Source of the DNA: JBBIOU01 sp037443205
GTDB lineage: Bacteria > Bacteroidota > Bacteroidia > Flavobacteriales_D > UBA2798
Direction: 5' to 3'
DNA length: 64,000 bases
NCBI GenBank assembly: GCA_037443205.1
Contig: JBBIOU010000006.1
Location: 1 to 64,000, forward strand
A model generated the notes under the pieces. It was not told the origin of the DNA. It did not search any database and worked only from the letters and a program-made list of their open reading frames with translations. The position numbers and the translations under genes were made by a program. Below are positions 9,610 to 19,452 of the stretch, one piece after another; positions within the stretch are counted from its first letter, which is position 1; each line of letters begins with the position of its first letter.

Positions 9610-11712
9610 TTATTCATTTAATAATTTTTTCAGGTATTTATAGGTTTCTATTTGCGACCGGAAGTTTTCTTGCCCGGCAATTCTTTTGTATTGATTGCTT
9701 TGTTGTTTATCAATAATCCTGGATTTGGCAGAACCTTTCAGTTGTATATGAAAAATATCAAGCAATTGTTGTTTTATATGAGGATTAAATACGGGTGCAG
9801 CAACTTCAATTCTGTAGTCTAAATTCCGTTGCATCCAGTCGGCCGAAGAAATATATACCAGTTCGTTGCCATTGTTACAGAAAACAAACATGCGTGCATG
9901 TTCCAGAAAGCGATCAACAATGCTGATGGCTTCGATGTTTTCGCTCATGCCTTTTACACCCGGAATAAGTGAGCATATTCCGCGCACAACTATTTTTATT
10001 TTTACACCTTCGCAACTTGCCTGGTAAAGTTTTTTTATCATTTCTTCATCTACCAGATTATTTACTTTTATGTAAATATAGGCATCATGTTGTCTGCGGG
10101 CATTTTTTATTTCTTCGTTAATAAGCTCTATAAAGCGTTTGCGTAAGTTAAAAGGCGAAACAAACAGGTATTTAAAATTGGTGCGCTCGTAATTTTTCTT
10201 AAAGAAGTCAAATATTTTTTCGGTTTCGTTGGTTATACGCTCATCAGCGGTAAGTAAAGAATAGTCTGTATAAATTCGTGCGTTCAGTTCGTGAAAATTG
10301 CCTGTACCTACATGGGCAAATAAAAGTTCTTTGTTTTTTTCTTTTCTCGAAATTAAAATAAGCTTGGCATGCACTTTTAAACCAGGTACGCCAAAAATCA
10401 CTTTCACGCCTTCATCCTGAAGTTTTCGGGAAAGTTTTATATTGTTTTCTTCATCAAAACGCGCCTGTAATTCTACGATAACGGTAACCTGCTTACCGTT
10501 TTTTGCAGCATTGATAAGGGCATTGATAATTTTTGATTTTTGTGCTACACGGTAAAGGTTTATTTGAATACTTTTTACTTTCGGGTCAATGGCTGCTTCT
10601 CTGAGCAGTTCAATAATGTATGCAAACGACTGATAGGGGAAACACAACAAAATATCTTTCTTTTTAATTACTTCAAACATGCTTTTTTGATGAATAAAAT
10701 CAGGATGCTGCAAAGCGGGTAGGGGTTCGTACAGCAAACTTTTGTCGCCTGTTCCGGGAAAATTTATAAAATCTTTAAAATTGTGATAGCGCCCACCGGG
10801 TATTACATTTTCAGACATTTCAATTTTCATCTTTTTTAATAGAAAATGAAGCATCTCTTTAGGCATGGTAGCATCATATATAAACCTTACGGGTTGTCCT
10901 TTCTTTCTCTTTTTTATGCTTTTTGAAACTTTCTCTACAAAACTCTGCGAGATATCATCATCAATATCTAATTCGGCATCGCGTGTAAGTTTGATAGTGT
11001 ATGCCTCAAAAGTGTCGTAATCAAATATTGAAAATATTTCGGGTAAGCAATATCTGATTACATCGTCCAGTAAAATTAAATTTGTTTTATTTTTTTCAGT
11101 TTGGGGTAGTATCAAAAAACGCGAAACTACCTGTGTAGGAACTTCTATAATTGCATATTGAAATTTATCGGGCTGTTTTTTATAGCTTAGTTTTATAAAC
11201 AGATAGATTACTTTATCTTTTAATTCGGGAAATTTAATTTTTTTATCCAGCATGATGGGGACAAGGGTTTGCCTAACAGTGTCTTCAAAATAAAGTTTAA
11301 CATAAGCGCCTTGTTGTAAATTGAGTTCTTTTTCGTTTAATAAGGAGATACCGTTTACTTGCAGATCTTTGATTATGATTTGAAAAATACGTTCAAATTC
11401 TTTTTGTTGTTCAATAACGGTTTTTTGTATTTTATCGAGGGTTTTTTTTGTGTCAAAACCTAATTCTTTTTTTGTTTTTTCATCCAAAGCCAAAGCTCGT
11501 TTTAAAGTAGCTACCCGTACCCTGAAAAATTCATCCAGATTGTTTGAAAATATACCCAAAAAACGCAGTCGTTCTATCAGTGGTACACGAATATCGGCCG
11601 CTTCCTGCAATACCCGATGATTAAAAGATAACCAACTTAAATCCCGATCTATTACTTCAAATTTTTCCGGTGCATTTTTTTTTGACACTTTTATTTTCTT
11701 CTTTTTGGGCAT
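9610..11712 (-). CDS. ppk: polyphosphate kinase 1
   Basis: Reversibly transfers the ATP gamma-phosphate to inorganic polyphosphate. The four PPK1 domains are visible: an N-terminal helical domain (RDLSWLSFNHRVLQEA, residues 23-39), a head domain, and two phospholipase-D-like catalytic domains. His448 in GLKVHAKLILISRK is the expected phosphohistidine, and FLEHARMFVF supplies the second catalytic His. The 700-residue length is standard. It is transcribed away from the M23 peptidase gene across a 155-base divergent region. Confidence 0.95.
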   Translation of the reverse strand: MPKKKKIKVSKKNAPEKFEVIDRDLSWLSFNHRVLQEAADIRVPLIERLRFLGIFSNNLDEFFRVRVATLKRALALDEKTKKELGFDTKKTLDKIQKTVIEQQKEFERIFQIIIKDLQVNGISLLNEKELNLQQGAYVKLYFEDTVRQTLVPIMLDKKIKFPELKDKVIYLFIKLSYKKQPDKFQYAIIEVPTQVVSRFLILPQTEKNKTNLILLDDVIRYCLPEIFSIFDYDTFEAYTIKLTRDAELDIDDDISQSFVEKVSKSIKKRKKGQPVRFIYDATMPKEMLHFLLKKMKIEMSENVIPGGRYHNFKDFINFPGTGDKSLLYEPLPALQHPDFIHQKSMFEVIKKKDILLCFPYQSFAYIIELLREAAIDPKVKSIQINLYRVAQKSKIINALINAAKNGKQVTVIVELQARFDEENNIKLSRKLQDEGVKVIFGVPGLKVHAKLILISRKEKNKELLFAHVGTGNFHELNARIYTDYSLLTADERITNETEKIFDFFKKNYERTNFKYLFVSPFNLRKRFIELINEEIKNARRQHDAYIYIKVNNLVDEEMIKKLYQASCEGVKIKIVVRGICSLIPGVKGMSENIEAISIVDRFLEHARMFVFCNNGNELVYISSADWMQRNLDYRIEVAAPVFNPHIKQQLLDIFHIQLKGSAKSRIIDKQQSNQYKRIAGQENFRSQIETYKYLKKLLNE

Positions 11713-11747
11713 GAATGTATGGGTTGATTGTTAATTATTTATTATCT

Positions 11748-11755
11748 CAAAGTTA
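11748..11755 (-). promoter_or_regulatory. -7 promoter element before ppk
   Basis: Minus strand TAACTTTG matches TAnnTTTG, 35 bases before the ppk start. Confidence 0.4.
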
Positions 11756-11854
11756 ATCACTTTGTAAATAACTAGAATATTAAAAAGCGTTAATTAGGTG
11801 TTATAGTGTTATTTATGCTTATTGATGGCTTGTCAGGCAAGGCATTATAATATT

Positions 11855-11862
11855 TATATTTG
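11855..11862 (+). promoter_or_regulatory. -7 promoter element before M23 peptidase gene, near-leaderless
   Basis: TATATTTG matches TAnnTTTG and ends five bases before the ATG at 11868. A TTG about 22 bases upstream could serve as the -33 element. Confidence 0.5.
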
Positions 11863-11867
11863 CATCA

Positions 11868-12743
11868 ATGGCAAAAGAAAAAAATAAGAAGATAATTAAA
11901 AAACTGAGGTTAAAATACCGTTTAGTGATATTAGACGAACATACCTTTGGCGAAAAGTGGTCGTTTAGATTATCGCCATTAAATGTGTTTATAGCTGTTG
12001 GAGCAATTTCGTTGTTGTTGATTATCGGTACTATATTTATTATTGCTTATACCCCTCTTAAAGAGTATATTCCTGGTTATCCTGACGGTAGCGAAAAACA
12101 AATTGCCATTGAAAATAAATTAAAGACAGACTCGCTCGAAAATGAATTACAAAAATTTGATAAATATTTATTGAATCTATATACTATTTTAAACGGAGGC
12201 TTGCCTGTTGACTCATCCCAAAACTTAAACATTTCGGGTGATTATAAAAATATTACATTTCAAAAATCGCAGCAAGATTCTTTGTTGCGTATAAAAATCG
12301 AAAATGAAGAAAAATATGCACTGAATTTTAAATCGGCTGCAACCGTTGTAAATACGGCTAATGATAATTTGTATGGTATATTTTTCTTTACACCGCTCGA
12401 AGGTACGGTTACACAATCATTTAATCCGCAGGAAGGTCATTTAGGAGTGGATATTATTACAGCCGGCAACGAAGCCGTAAAAGCCACTTTAGAGGGTACG
12501 GTTATTTTTGCCGGATGGACCAGTGACGGAGGACATGAAATACATATCCAGCATGCAAATAATTTAGTGTCGGTGTATCGGCACAATGCCGTTTTGTTGA
12601 AAAAAACGGGTGAGAATGTAAAAGCAGGTGATCCGATTGCAATTGTGGGTAGTTCGGGCGCATTAAGTAATGGTAAACACCTTCATTTTGAGTTATGGCA
12701 TCGCGGAAAACCATTAGATCCGCAAAACTTTATAATTTTATGA
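11868..12743 (+). CDS. M23 family metallopeptidase, membrane-anchored
   Basis: Probable peptidoglycan endopeptidase or amidase activator. A basic cytoplasmic N-terminus is followed by one membrane segment (about residues 38-61), a linker, and a C-terminal LytM/lysostaphin domain. The zinc-ligand motifs are intact: HLGVD (His191, Asp195) and HLHFE (His271, His273), with His239 in YRHN. The domain is therefore predicted to be catalytic, unlike the degenerate EnvC/NlpD type. The GH3 gene starts one base after the stop, so the two genes form a two-gene unit. Confidence 0.9.
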   Translation: MAKEKNKKIIKKLRLKYRLVILDEHTFGEKWSFRLSPLNVFIAVGAISLLLIIGTIFIIAYTPLKEYIPGYPDGSEKQIAIENKLKTDSLENELQKFDKYLLNLYTILNGGLPVDSSQNLNISGDYKNITFQKSQQDSLLRIKIENEEKYALNFKSAATVVNTANDNLYGIFFFTPLEGTVTQSFNPQEGHLGVDIITAGNEAVKATLEGTVIFAGWTSDGGHEIHIQHANNLVSVYRHNAVLLKKTGENVKAGDPIAIVGSSGALSNGKHLHFELWHRGKPLDPQNFIIL

Positions 12744-12744
12744 T

Positions 12745-14253
12745 ATGGGAATAAAAGCTTTTCTTAGTAAACCTTACGCAAAATATATTCATCAAAAAGT
12801 TTTAAGCAGTGCACGCAATGCCGTAAAACATCAGAATGAAATTTTTTTTACGCTTATAGGTGCTGCAAAAAATACGCTTTTTGGCATAGATCATCAATTT
12901 GATAAAATTAAAACGTATGAAGATTTTAAGAACAGGGTTCCTGTGCGTGACTACGAGCAATTAAAACCATATATTGATAAAACAGTAGCAGGACAGAGCG
13001 ATATATTATGGCCGGGCAAACCTTTGTATTTATGCAAAACATCCGGCACTACATCGGGGACCAAATACATTCCGCTTACCAAAGCATCTATGCCCAATCA
13101 CATCAACTCGGCCAAAGAAGCATTGTTGTGTTACATCGCTCTAACCGGCAAAAGTAGTTTTGTAGATGGGAAAATGATTTTCCTGCAAGGCAGTCCGGCA
13201 TTAAATAATCAAAACGGAATACCGATTGGCAGGCTATCGGGTATTGTAGCGCATCATGTGCCTAAATATTTGCAAAAAAACCGTATGCCCGGTTATCATA
13301 CCAACTGCATTGAAGACTGGGAAACCAAAGTTAGAGCTATTGCCGATGAAACTTTAAAAGAAGATATGCGCCTGATAAGCGGTATCCCGTCATGGGTACA
13401 GATGTATTTTGAAATACTAATAGAAAAATCGCGAAAAAATACCATCAGCGAAATATTTCCTCAATTTTCTTTGTTTGTTTACGGGGGTGTAAATTATGAG
13501 CCTTATCGTCCGAGATTTGAAAAATTAATAGGAAAAAAGATTGACAGCATAGAACTTTATCCGGCCTCAGAAGGTTTTATAGCCTATCAGGATACACAAG
13601 ATGAACCGGGAATGTTGCTTACAGTTAATTCCGGTATATTTTATGAGTTTATACCGGCCGATGAATTTTTTAAAGAAAACCCCACTCGCATTAGTTTAAA
13701 AGATGTAGAACTAAATAAAAACTATGCTATTGTTTTATCTACCAATGCTGGTATGTGGGCTTACAATATTGGTGATACCGTGAAATTTGTTTCTCTTAAT
13801 CCTTATCGTTTAATTGTAACCGGTCGAATCAAACATTATACATCAGCCTTTGGCGAACATGTAATTGCCGAAGAGGTTGAATACGCCATGCAAGAAGCTT
13901 TGAAAGAGTGTGGCGGAGAAGTGATAGAGTTTACATTGGCTCCGCAGGTTACACCCCAACAGGGCGAATTACCTTTTCATGAGTGGTTTATAGAATTTAA
14001 TCAACTACCGTCTGATATAGACCGATTTAAAAAAGTTTTAGAAAACGCCATGTGTAAAAAAAATATTTATTATAATGATTTAATAAAAGGTAATGTTTTA
14101 CAAAATCTCAAAATTTCACTTCTGGGAAAAAATGCTTTTAATGAATACATGAAATCGCAGGGTAAATTAGGTGGTCAGAATAAAGTGCCCAGATTAAGTA
14201 ACGACAGAAAAATAGCACAAGGATTGGAAGTATATAAAATTAAAACGATATGA
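12745..14253 (+). CDS. GH3-family acyl-adenylate enzyme
   Basis: Member of the GH3 (auxin-responsive promoter) family, an ANL-superfamily adenylase. The phosphate-binding motif TSGTTSGTKYIP (99-110) is followed by YPASEGFIAYQ and the GDTVKF(V) and VTGR motifs near the domain hinge. The bacterial substrate is not established; plant relatives join amino acids to acyl hormones. The 502-residue length is typical of Bacteroidota members. It is coupled to the M23 peptidase gene, suggesting an envelope-related role only by association. Confidence 0.85.
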   Translation: MGIKAFLSKPYAKYIHQKVLSSARNAVKHQNEIFFTLIGAAKNTLFGIDHQFDKIKTYEDFKNRVPVRDYEQLKPYIDKTVAGQSDILWPGKPLYLCKTSGTTSGTKYIPLTKASMPNHINSAKEALLCYIALTGKSSFVDGKMIFLQGSPALNNQNGIPIGRLSGIVAHHVPKYLQKNRMPGYHTNCIEDWETKVRAIADETLKEDMRLISGIPSWVQMYFEILIEKSRKNTISEIFPQFSLFVYGGVNYEPYRPRFEKLIGKKIDSIELYPASEGFIAYQDTQDEPGMLLTVNSGIFYEFIPADEFFKENPTRISLKDVELNKNYAIVLSTNAGMWAYNIGDTVKFVSLNPYRLIVTGRIKHYTSAFGEHVIAEEVEYAMQEALKECGGEVIEFTLAPQVTPQQGELPFHEWFIEFNQLPSDIDRFKKVLENAMCKKNIYYNDLIKGNVLQNLKISLLGKNAFNEYMKSQGKLGGQNKVPRLSNDRKIAQGLEVYKIKTI

Positions 14254-14272
14254 TAAATAGAAGCGATTTATC
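14252..14272. terminator. possible bidirectional terminator hairpin
   Basis: GATAAAT (14252-14258) and ATTTATC (14266-14272) form a perfect 7-bp stem across the convergent stops of the GH3 gene and the RND gene, with AT-rich flanks. The stem is AT-only apart from its ends, so it is weak. Confidence 0.3.
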
Positions 14273-16511
14273 GTTTATAAAAATAAATAATTAATAAAGG
14301 CAGCAAAAGCAAATCGCTGATAAGAGCAAACAATAATGCCAGCGCTACCAGTAGCCCCAGATAAAAAGTACCGTTAAAATCAGAAAAAATTAAGGTTAAA
14401 AAACCCCCGGATAAAATAAGCGAAGTTAAAATAATAGCTTTACCGGTTGATAGATAAGTTCTTTTAATACCGTATAGCAAGTTTTTTCCTTTAGTAAGTT
14501 CTATTTTTAATTTACTGATAAAATGAATGGTGTCGTCTACGGCAATTCCAAAAGCTATAGTAAAAACCATCGCTGTAGATACTTTGACATCAATGTGCAT
14601 TACAGCCATAATAGCAGCAATAAAAAATAGCGGTATAATGTTTGTTATCAGGGCAATAATAATCATTTTAAAAGATTTGTAAATAATTCCTACAATACAG
14701 GCTATTACTATAAATGAAATACTTAATCCATATATAGTACCTTTGGCAACATAGGCATTGTTTTTATCTACCAGATGTGCAGTGCCGGTTATCACATAAT
14801 CTATCAGGTTTGTATCAATATTATTTTTGTAATAATTATATAATTCATCATTTTTCTTTCTGTAGTAAGCGCTTCCCCGGTCGGCTGTTTTTCCGGCTAT
14901 GCGGAACAGTTTGTTATTTGAAGAAACTACTTGTTTATAGGGGTTTTTATTTTTTAATTTTTCTGCAAAAGAAATAATATCATTTAGTTCACTTTGGGTA
15001 TCGGGAATTTTATAGTATTCATTTTTTCCGCCATTTAAAGCTTTGTTTAGCATTTGGGTTACGCTTACAGCCGATACTACATAGCCTATGCCATATTGGT
15101 TTTTTAAATAGTTTTGTATTTTTTCGCATTCTTTTAATGCAGCTAAATTTATTTGTGTAGAGTCGAGGGTATGTATATTAATTCCCATTTCAAATGGTCG
15201 CACACCGGCAAATTTATTTTCGAACCAGGTAAACTGTTTTTTAAGTTCATTATCATCTCTTAAATCCTCAAGTAAATAATTGTTTACATTAAGTTTTAGT
15301 GCATAATAAACAGAAAGTAATGTTAATACCAGAAATATCGGTAAAATGATGTTGCGATACTTCAGGGTAAATGAAAGTGTTTTGCGCAAGTCTAATTGAT
15401 GGGAATAATTTTTTAATTTTTTTTGCTGTAAAGGTGCAGGCAGCAACCAAAGGCATGCAGGCAATAAAGTAAAAGCTAAGATGTAGGCAAATAATACACC
15501 TGTGGCTGTATATAAACCAAAATCCTGCACGGGTTTTATCTGAATGGTAGATAAGGTAAGAAAGCCAACAGCCGTAGTCAACGAAGTTAAGAAGGTTGCT
15601 AAACCTATTTCGCGATAGGTTAATATTAATGCTTGTTTTTTATTTTTTCCTGATTTGAGTTCTTCCAGATAACGTGATATTACATGCACTACGTCCGACA
15701 TGCCTACCACAAACATGATGGTGGGTAATACTGTAAGTATGATGTTAATTTCTCCATCCGTAAATGAAATAAAACCTACTATCCATATAGCTGTAAATAC
15801 TACCACCAATACAGGAATAACAATACCCCAAAACGTTCTAAAGGTTAGAGCCAGCAATCCTACAACCAACATAATAGAACTTATAACAAAGATGAATAAT
15901 TGTGATTGCATCATGTTAACATAATATACCTGCCCGGTACTTCTGCCTGCAACATATATTTTATCAAAACCCGATGACTGCACCAGTTGATTTATTTTTT
16001 GTGCTAACGTGTCGCAATCAGGCTTGCTTAAGTATGGTTGAGTTTTGGCTAAAATACTTATTGCTGAGCCATCGGTAGAAAACAACGAGCCAACATAAAT
16101 CTTCTCTTTGTATATATTGGCCGAATCTTCTTTTAAACGTTGTGGGTCGTTAAGATGTAAAACCGGCCGGGTAATAAAACCAAAGGTAGTTTTTACAGGC
16201 TCTGATAATGAGGTAGGACTAATTACCTGTTCAATATTTTTTACCGAACGAATGGTGTCGGCAAATGCGTCAACACGAGCTAAAAAAGATGAATGGAACA
16301 AACTGCCATCTGCCTCTATACCAAAAAGAATAAAATCATTATCGCTTTCAAAATTTTTACGGTATTCAAAAAAATAATCAGTTTCGGGGTCGGTTACCGG
16401 AAAAAATTTTTCAAAATCGTAATCTAACTTCACTCGAGTTAAATTATAAAAAAAGAAAGTAGTTATTAATGTAATTAAAATTAGAATGATTACAGACAGG
16501 CGGGTAAACAT
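14268..16511 (-). CDS. RND/MMPL family transporter with sterol-sensing-like domains
   Basis: Large inner-membrane exporter of 747 residues in the hydrophobe/amphiphile RND group (MMPL). Each half has one leading membrane segment, a periplasmic loop and a cluster of five segments; the repeats start at about residue 5 and residue 385. The motifs GMSDVVHVISRYLEE and GIAVDDTIHFISKLK are the paired membrane-segment Asp motifs of the proton relay. Single-gene MMPL exporters in Bacteroidota are often linked to lipids or hopanoids; no substrate can be read here. It stands alone and is divergent from ispH. Confidence 0.88.
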   Translation of the reverse strand: MFTRLSVIILILITLITTFFFYNLTRVKLDYDFEKFFPVTDPETDYFFEYRKNFESDNDFILFGIEADGSLFHSSFLARVDAFADTIRSVKNIEQVISPTSLSEPVKTTFGFITRPVLHLNDPQRLKEDSANIYKEKIYVGSLFSTDGSAISILAKTQPYLSKPDCDTLAQKINQLVQSSGFDKIYVAGRSTGQVYYVNMMQSQLFIFVISSIMLVVGLLALTFRTFWGIVIPVLVVVFTAIWIVGFISFTDGEINIILTVLPTIMFVVGMSDVVHVISRYLEELKSGKNKKQALILTYREIGLATFLTSLTTAVGFLTLSTIQIKPVQDFGLYTATGVLFAYILAFTLLPACLWLLPAPLQQKKLKNYSHQLDLRKTLSFTLKYRNIILPIFLVLTLLSVYYALKLNVNNYLLEDLRDDNELKKQFTWFENKFAGVRPFEMGINIHTLDSTQINLAALKECEKIQNYLKNQYGIGYVVSAVSVTQMLNKALNGGKNEYYKIPDTQSELNDIISFAEKLKNKNPYKQVVSSNNKLFRIAGKTADRGSAYYRKKNDELYNYYKNNIDTNLIDYVITGTAHLVDKNNAYVAKGTIYGLSISFIVIACIVGIIYKSFKMIIIALITNIIPLFFIAAIMAVMHIDVKVSTAMVFTIAFGIAVDDTIHFISKLKIELTKGKNLLYGIKRTYLSTGKAIILTSLILSGGFLTLIFSDFNGTFYLGLLVALALLFALISDLLLLPLLIIYFYKR

Positions 16512-16519
16512 AGTGCTTG

Positions 16520-16527
16520 CAAAGTTA
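16520..16527 (-). promoter_or_regulatory. -7 promoter element before the RND transporter gene
   Basis: Minus strand TAACTTTG matches TAnnTTTG, eight bases before the ATG at 16511. TTTG about 15 bases further upstream could be a closely spaced -33 element. Confidence 0.45.
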
Positions 16528-16598
16528 ACTTTTTAATAACAGCAAATTTGCCCTATTGTTGCGCGATATATTTTTATTGCTGTATTAATCTTTAATAC

Positions 16599-16606
16599 TA
16601 TTTTTG
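16599..16606 (+). promoter_or_regulatory. -7 promoter element before ispH
   Basis: TATTTTTG matches TAnnTTTG, 32 bases before the ispH ATG at 16639. Confidence 0.45.
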
Positions 16607-16638
16607 CAACATATAAGCAATTGCTTTGTTTAGGCAGT

Positions 16639-17859
16639 ATGAAAACATTTAATATTCCATCCTTTTATCGTTCGCCTTTAATTGGAAAAATTAAAGAATT
16701 AAGAAAAGCATCCGACCCCCGCAAAAAAGATTTCAGTCCTACTGTCATAAACTTTGGAGCGGTGCAATTTATCATCCCCCGGCATTTTGGTTTTTGTTAT
16801 GGGGTAGAAAACGCCATTGAATTATCTTATAAAGCTCTGGCAGAAAACCCCGGTAAGCGTATTTTTTTACTGAGCCAAATGATACACAACCCCGAAGTAA
16901 ACGATGATTTGCAGGCCAATGGTATAAACTTTATCATGGATACACAAGGGAATTATTTTATAGACTGGGATGAGATTAATGAAAACGACATTGTCATTAT
17001 ACCGGCATTTGGAACTACCCTCGAAATTGAAAAAATATTACAGCAAAAAAATATAGAAACAGCCCGGTATAATACCACCTGCCCGTTTGTTGAAAGAGTA
17101 TGGAACAAAGCAGAAAAACTGGGTAAAGAAAATTATTCGATAATTATACATGGCAAACATTTGCATGAAGAAACCCGGGCTACTTTTTCGCATAGTAAGC
17201 ATAACGCCCCTTCGCTTGTTATAAAAGATATGAACGAAGCTATACTGCTTGGAGAGATTATTTTAGGCATCAAACCGACAAATTATTTTTATGAATTTTT
17301 TAAGAACAAATATTCAGACGGATTTGATGCAGAAAAAGATTTGTTGCGTATAGGCGTTATAAACCAAACAACCATGTTGGCAACCGAAACCCAAGCCATT
17401 GCCGATTACCTGAAAAAAGTAATGATTCAAAAATACGGAGAAACAAACATAAAAAATCATTTTGCCGATACCCGTGATACCCTTTGCTACGCAACCAACG
17501 ACAATCAATCATCAACCCTGGCATTGCTCGACACAGAAGCAGATATTGCCATCGTAATTGGCGGGTATAACAGTTCAAATACAACACATTTGGTTGAGCT
17601 ATTAGAAGAAAAGTTCCCCGTTTATTTTATCAATAACGAAAAAAATATTTGGGACGATGGTACAATAGAATTTTACAACATTCATATATTACAGTGTGTG
17701 CAACAATATGTTTTTAACACCGGTAAACCTTCCAGGATAATTATTACCAGCGGAGCATCCTGTCCGGATTCGGTTTTAGAGAGAGTTATACATAAAATTA
17801 TCGGGTTTTACCCGGGAGCATATTCTGTTGAAAATGTTTTAGAAACGTTTAAACTGTAA
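16639..17859 (+). CDS. ispH: 4-hydroxy-3-methylbut-2-enyl diphosphate reductase, long form
   Basis: Last enzyme of the MEP isoprenoid pathway; reduces HMBPP to IPP and DMAPP with a 4Fe-4S cluster. Three conserved Cys are visible: Cys53 (GFCYGVENA), Cys148 (TTCPFVERVW) and Cys375 (SGASCPDS). The protein is 406 residues, with an N-terminal extension of about 45 residues and internal insertions, like the long IspH of plants and cyanobacteria rather than the roughly 310-residue E. coli form. The ATG at 16639 is chosen over an in-frame TTG six codons upstream. apbE starts six bases after the stop. Confidence 0.92.
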   Translation: MKTFNIPSFYRSPLIGKIKELRKASDPRKKDFSPTVINFGAVQFIIPRHFGFCYGVENAIELSYKALAENPGKRIFLLSQMIHNPEVNDDLQANGINFIMDTQGNYFIDWDEINENDIVIIPAFGTTLEIEKILQQKNIETARYNTTCPFVERVWNKAEKLGKENYSIIIHGKHLHEETRATFSHSKHNAPSLVIKDMNEAILLGEIILGIKPTNYFYEFFKNKYSDGFDAEKDLLRIGVINQTTMLATETQAIADYLKKVMIQKYGETNIKNHFADTRDTLCYATNDNQSSTLALLDTEADIAIVIGGYNSSNTTHLVELLEEKFPVYFINNEKNIWDDGTIEFYNIHILQCVQQYVFNTGKPSRIIITSGASCPDSVLERVIHKIIGFYPGAYSVENVLETFKL

Positions 17860-17865
17860 ATCTAA

Positions 17866-18930
17866 GTGAAAAATATCATAAGCATAACATTTCATCTGAT
17901 ATATTTTTTTATTTTTTTTTCCTGTAATAACAATCAATCTAATCATAAGGTAAATAATTATTATGTTATACAAGGCGAAGCACAAGGTACTACCTATCAT
18001 ATAAAGTTTCAATCCTCGGATACAAGCGGAATTGAACAAGCCCTGAGCAGTATTTTTACCGAGATGGATAATGTGTTTTCTACTTATTTAGAACATTCAT
18101 TTATCTCGTACATCAATCATCAATCAACTATATCCAACGAACTACAATTTAATTTATACAACCAAAAACATTTTTTAAATATTTTACTTCAATCAAAAGA
18201 AATTGAAAAGTTAACCGAAGGAGCATTTAATCCAATGGTTAAGCCATTGGTAAGCTATTGGGGCTTTGGTAAAGAACGCAAAGAACCCGATGAAATTGAC
18301 AGTGCCAAAATTGCCGATATACTAAACCTGATTGATTTTAAAAATGTGAATATTATATGCCATAATGATAGCTGCATACTCGAAATATCGAAAGGCCAGC
18401 AATTTGATTTTAATGCCATTGCACAAGGATATACTGTTGATTGTATTGCCGATTTTTTTAATCAAAAAAATATTGATAATTATATGATTGAAGTTGGCGG
18501 AGAAGTAAGAACCAAAGGTGTTAACCCTGATAATAAGCCATGGACAATAGGTATAGATAAACCTTTAGAGAACAACCCGCAAAGAGTATTACAGGCAAAA
18601 ATAACATTAAACAATATGTCGTTGGCTACATCAGGCAACTACAGAAAATTTTATATTAAAAACGGCATCAAATATGCGCATACCATTAACCCTAAAACCG
18701 GTTTTCCGGTGCAACACAATTTACTGAGTGCTACAGTAATCAGCCATACTTGTGCAAAGGCAGATGCCTACGCAACAGCTTTTATGGTAATGGGTAAAGA
18801 TAAAACAATAGAATTTATACAATATCATCCCGAAGAAAACCTGGAAATATATCTTATATTTTCGGATGAACAAGGCAATTATCAAACCTATATGAGCAAT
18901 GGGATGCAAAAGATTTTACAAGAGTTTTAA
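17866..18930 (+). CDS. apbE: FAD:protein FMN transferase (ApbE), lipoprotein
   Basis: Attaches FMN covalently to Thr/Ser of flavoproteins such as the NQR and RNF subunits in the periplasm. Start is GTG; the N-terminus ends in a lipobox FFSC with Cys20 as lipid site. Family motifs are QGTTYHIKF, NAIAQGYTVDCIADF, EVGGEVRTKG, TSGNYRKFY and HTINPKTGFPV, which carry the FAD and magnesium contacts. The length of 354 residues fits. No nqr or rnf gene is in the window. It lies close behind ispH and probably shares its transcript. Confidence 0.93.
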   Translation: MKNIISITFHLIYFFIFFSCNNNQSNHKVNNYYVIQGEAQGTTYHIKFQSSDTSGIEQALSSIFTEMDNVFSTYLEHSFISYINHQSTISNELQFNLYNQKHFLNILLQSKEIEKLTEGAFNPMVKPLVSYWGFGKERKEPDEIDSAKIADILNLIDFKNVNIICHNDSCILEISKGQQFDFNAIAQGYTVDCIADFFNQKNIDNYMIEVGGEVRTKGVNPDNKPWTIGIDKPLENNPQRVLQAKITLNNMSLATSGNYRKFYIKNGIKYAHTINPKTGFPVQHNLLSATVISHTCAKADAYATAFMVMGKDKTIEFIQYHPEENLEIYLIFSDEQGNYQTYMSNGMQKILQEF

Positions 18931-18959
18931 TGAACTCGTTACAATCATTGCGATTTAGT

Positions 18960-18967
18960 TATCTTTG
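18960..18967 (+). promoter_or_regulatory. -7 promoter element before msrC, near-leaderless
   Basis: TATCTTTG matches TAnnTTTG and ends five bases before the ATG at 18973. Confidence 0.5.
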
Positions 18968-18972
18968 CATAC

Positions 18973-19452
18973 ATGGCAGAAGAATTAATAATAAAGGGAA
19001 CAAGCAAAGAAGAGTTATACACCGGCTTATTACCCCAAATCAATGCGCTTACCCGCGGAGAACCCGATTTAATAGCTAATCTTTCTAATATATGTGCAGC
19101 ATTAAAACAAACTTTCAATTTTTTTTGGGTAGGTTTTTATTTGGTAAAAAACAATGAATTGGTGCTGGGGCCTTTTCAAGGTACCATTGCCTGTACCCGA
19201 ATAGCATATGGTAAAGGAGTTTGCGGAACTTGCTGGAAAGAAGCTAAAACCATTATAGTGCCCGATGTAGAAAAGTTTCCCGGACATATTGCCTGCAGCA
19301 CCATGTCTAAATCAGAAATTGTGGTTCCGGTATTTAATAATAAGAAAGAAGTAACAATGGTGCTCGATATTGACAGCGATAAACTAAATGATTTTGACCT
19401 GACTGATAAAACATATCTGGAAAAATTAGCCGGGCTTATTGAAACCCTGTAA
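18973..19452 (+). CDS. msrC: free methionine-(R)-sulfoxide reductase, GAF domain
   Basis: Reduces free methionine-R-sulfoxide in the cytoplasm, protecting against oxidation. The 159-residue single GAF domain has the three redox cysteines of the fRMsr family at Cys74 (IACTRI), Cys84 (KGVCGTCW) and Cys108 (GHIACSTMSKSEIVVPV), plus the WVGFYL motif and the DIDSD loop. These cysteines separate it from ligand-sensing GAF domains. The next reading frame overlaps its end by 14 bases if that gene starts at 19439. Confidence 0.92.
   Translation: MAEELIIKGTSKEELYTGLLPQINALTRGEPDLIANLSNICAALKQTFNFFWVGFYLVKNNELVLGPFQGTIACTRIAYGKGVCGTCWKEAKTIIVPDVEKFPGHIACSTMSKSEIVVPVFNNKKEVTMVLDIDSDKLNDFDLTDKTYLEKLAGLIETL

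Noticed and set aside
19439..19452. msrC fused to the Ig-like lipoprotein by a frameshift
   Set aside because: msrC ends with a normal family C-terminus, and the next protein has its own signal peptide and lipobox.
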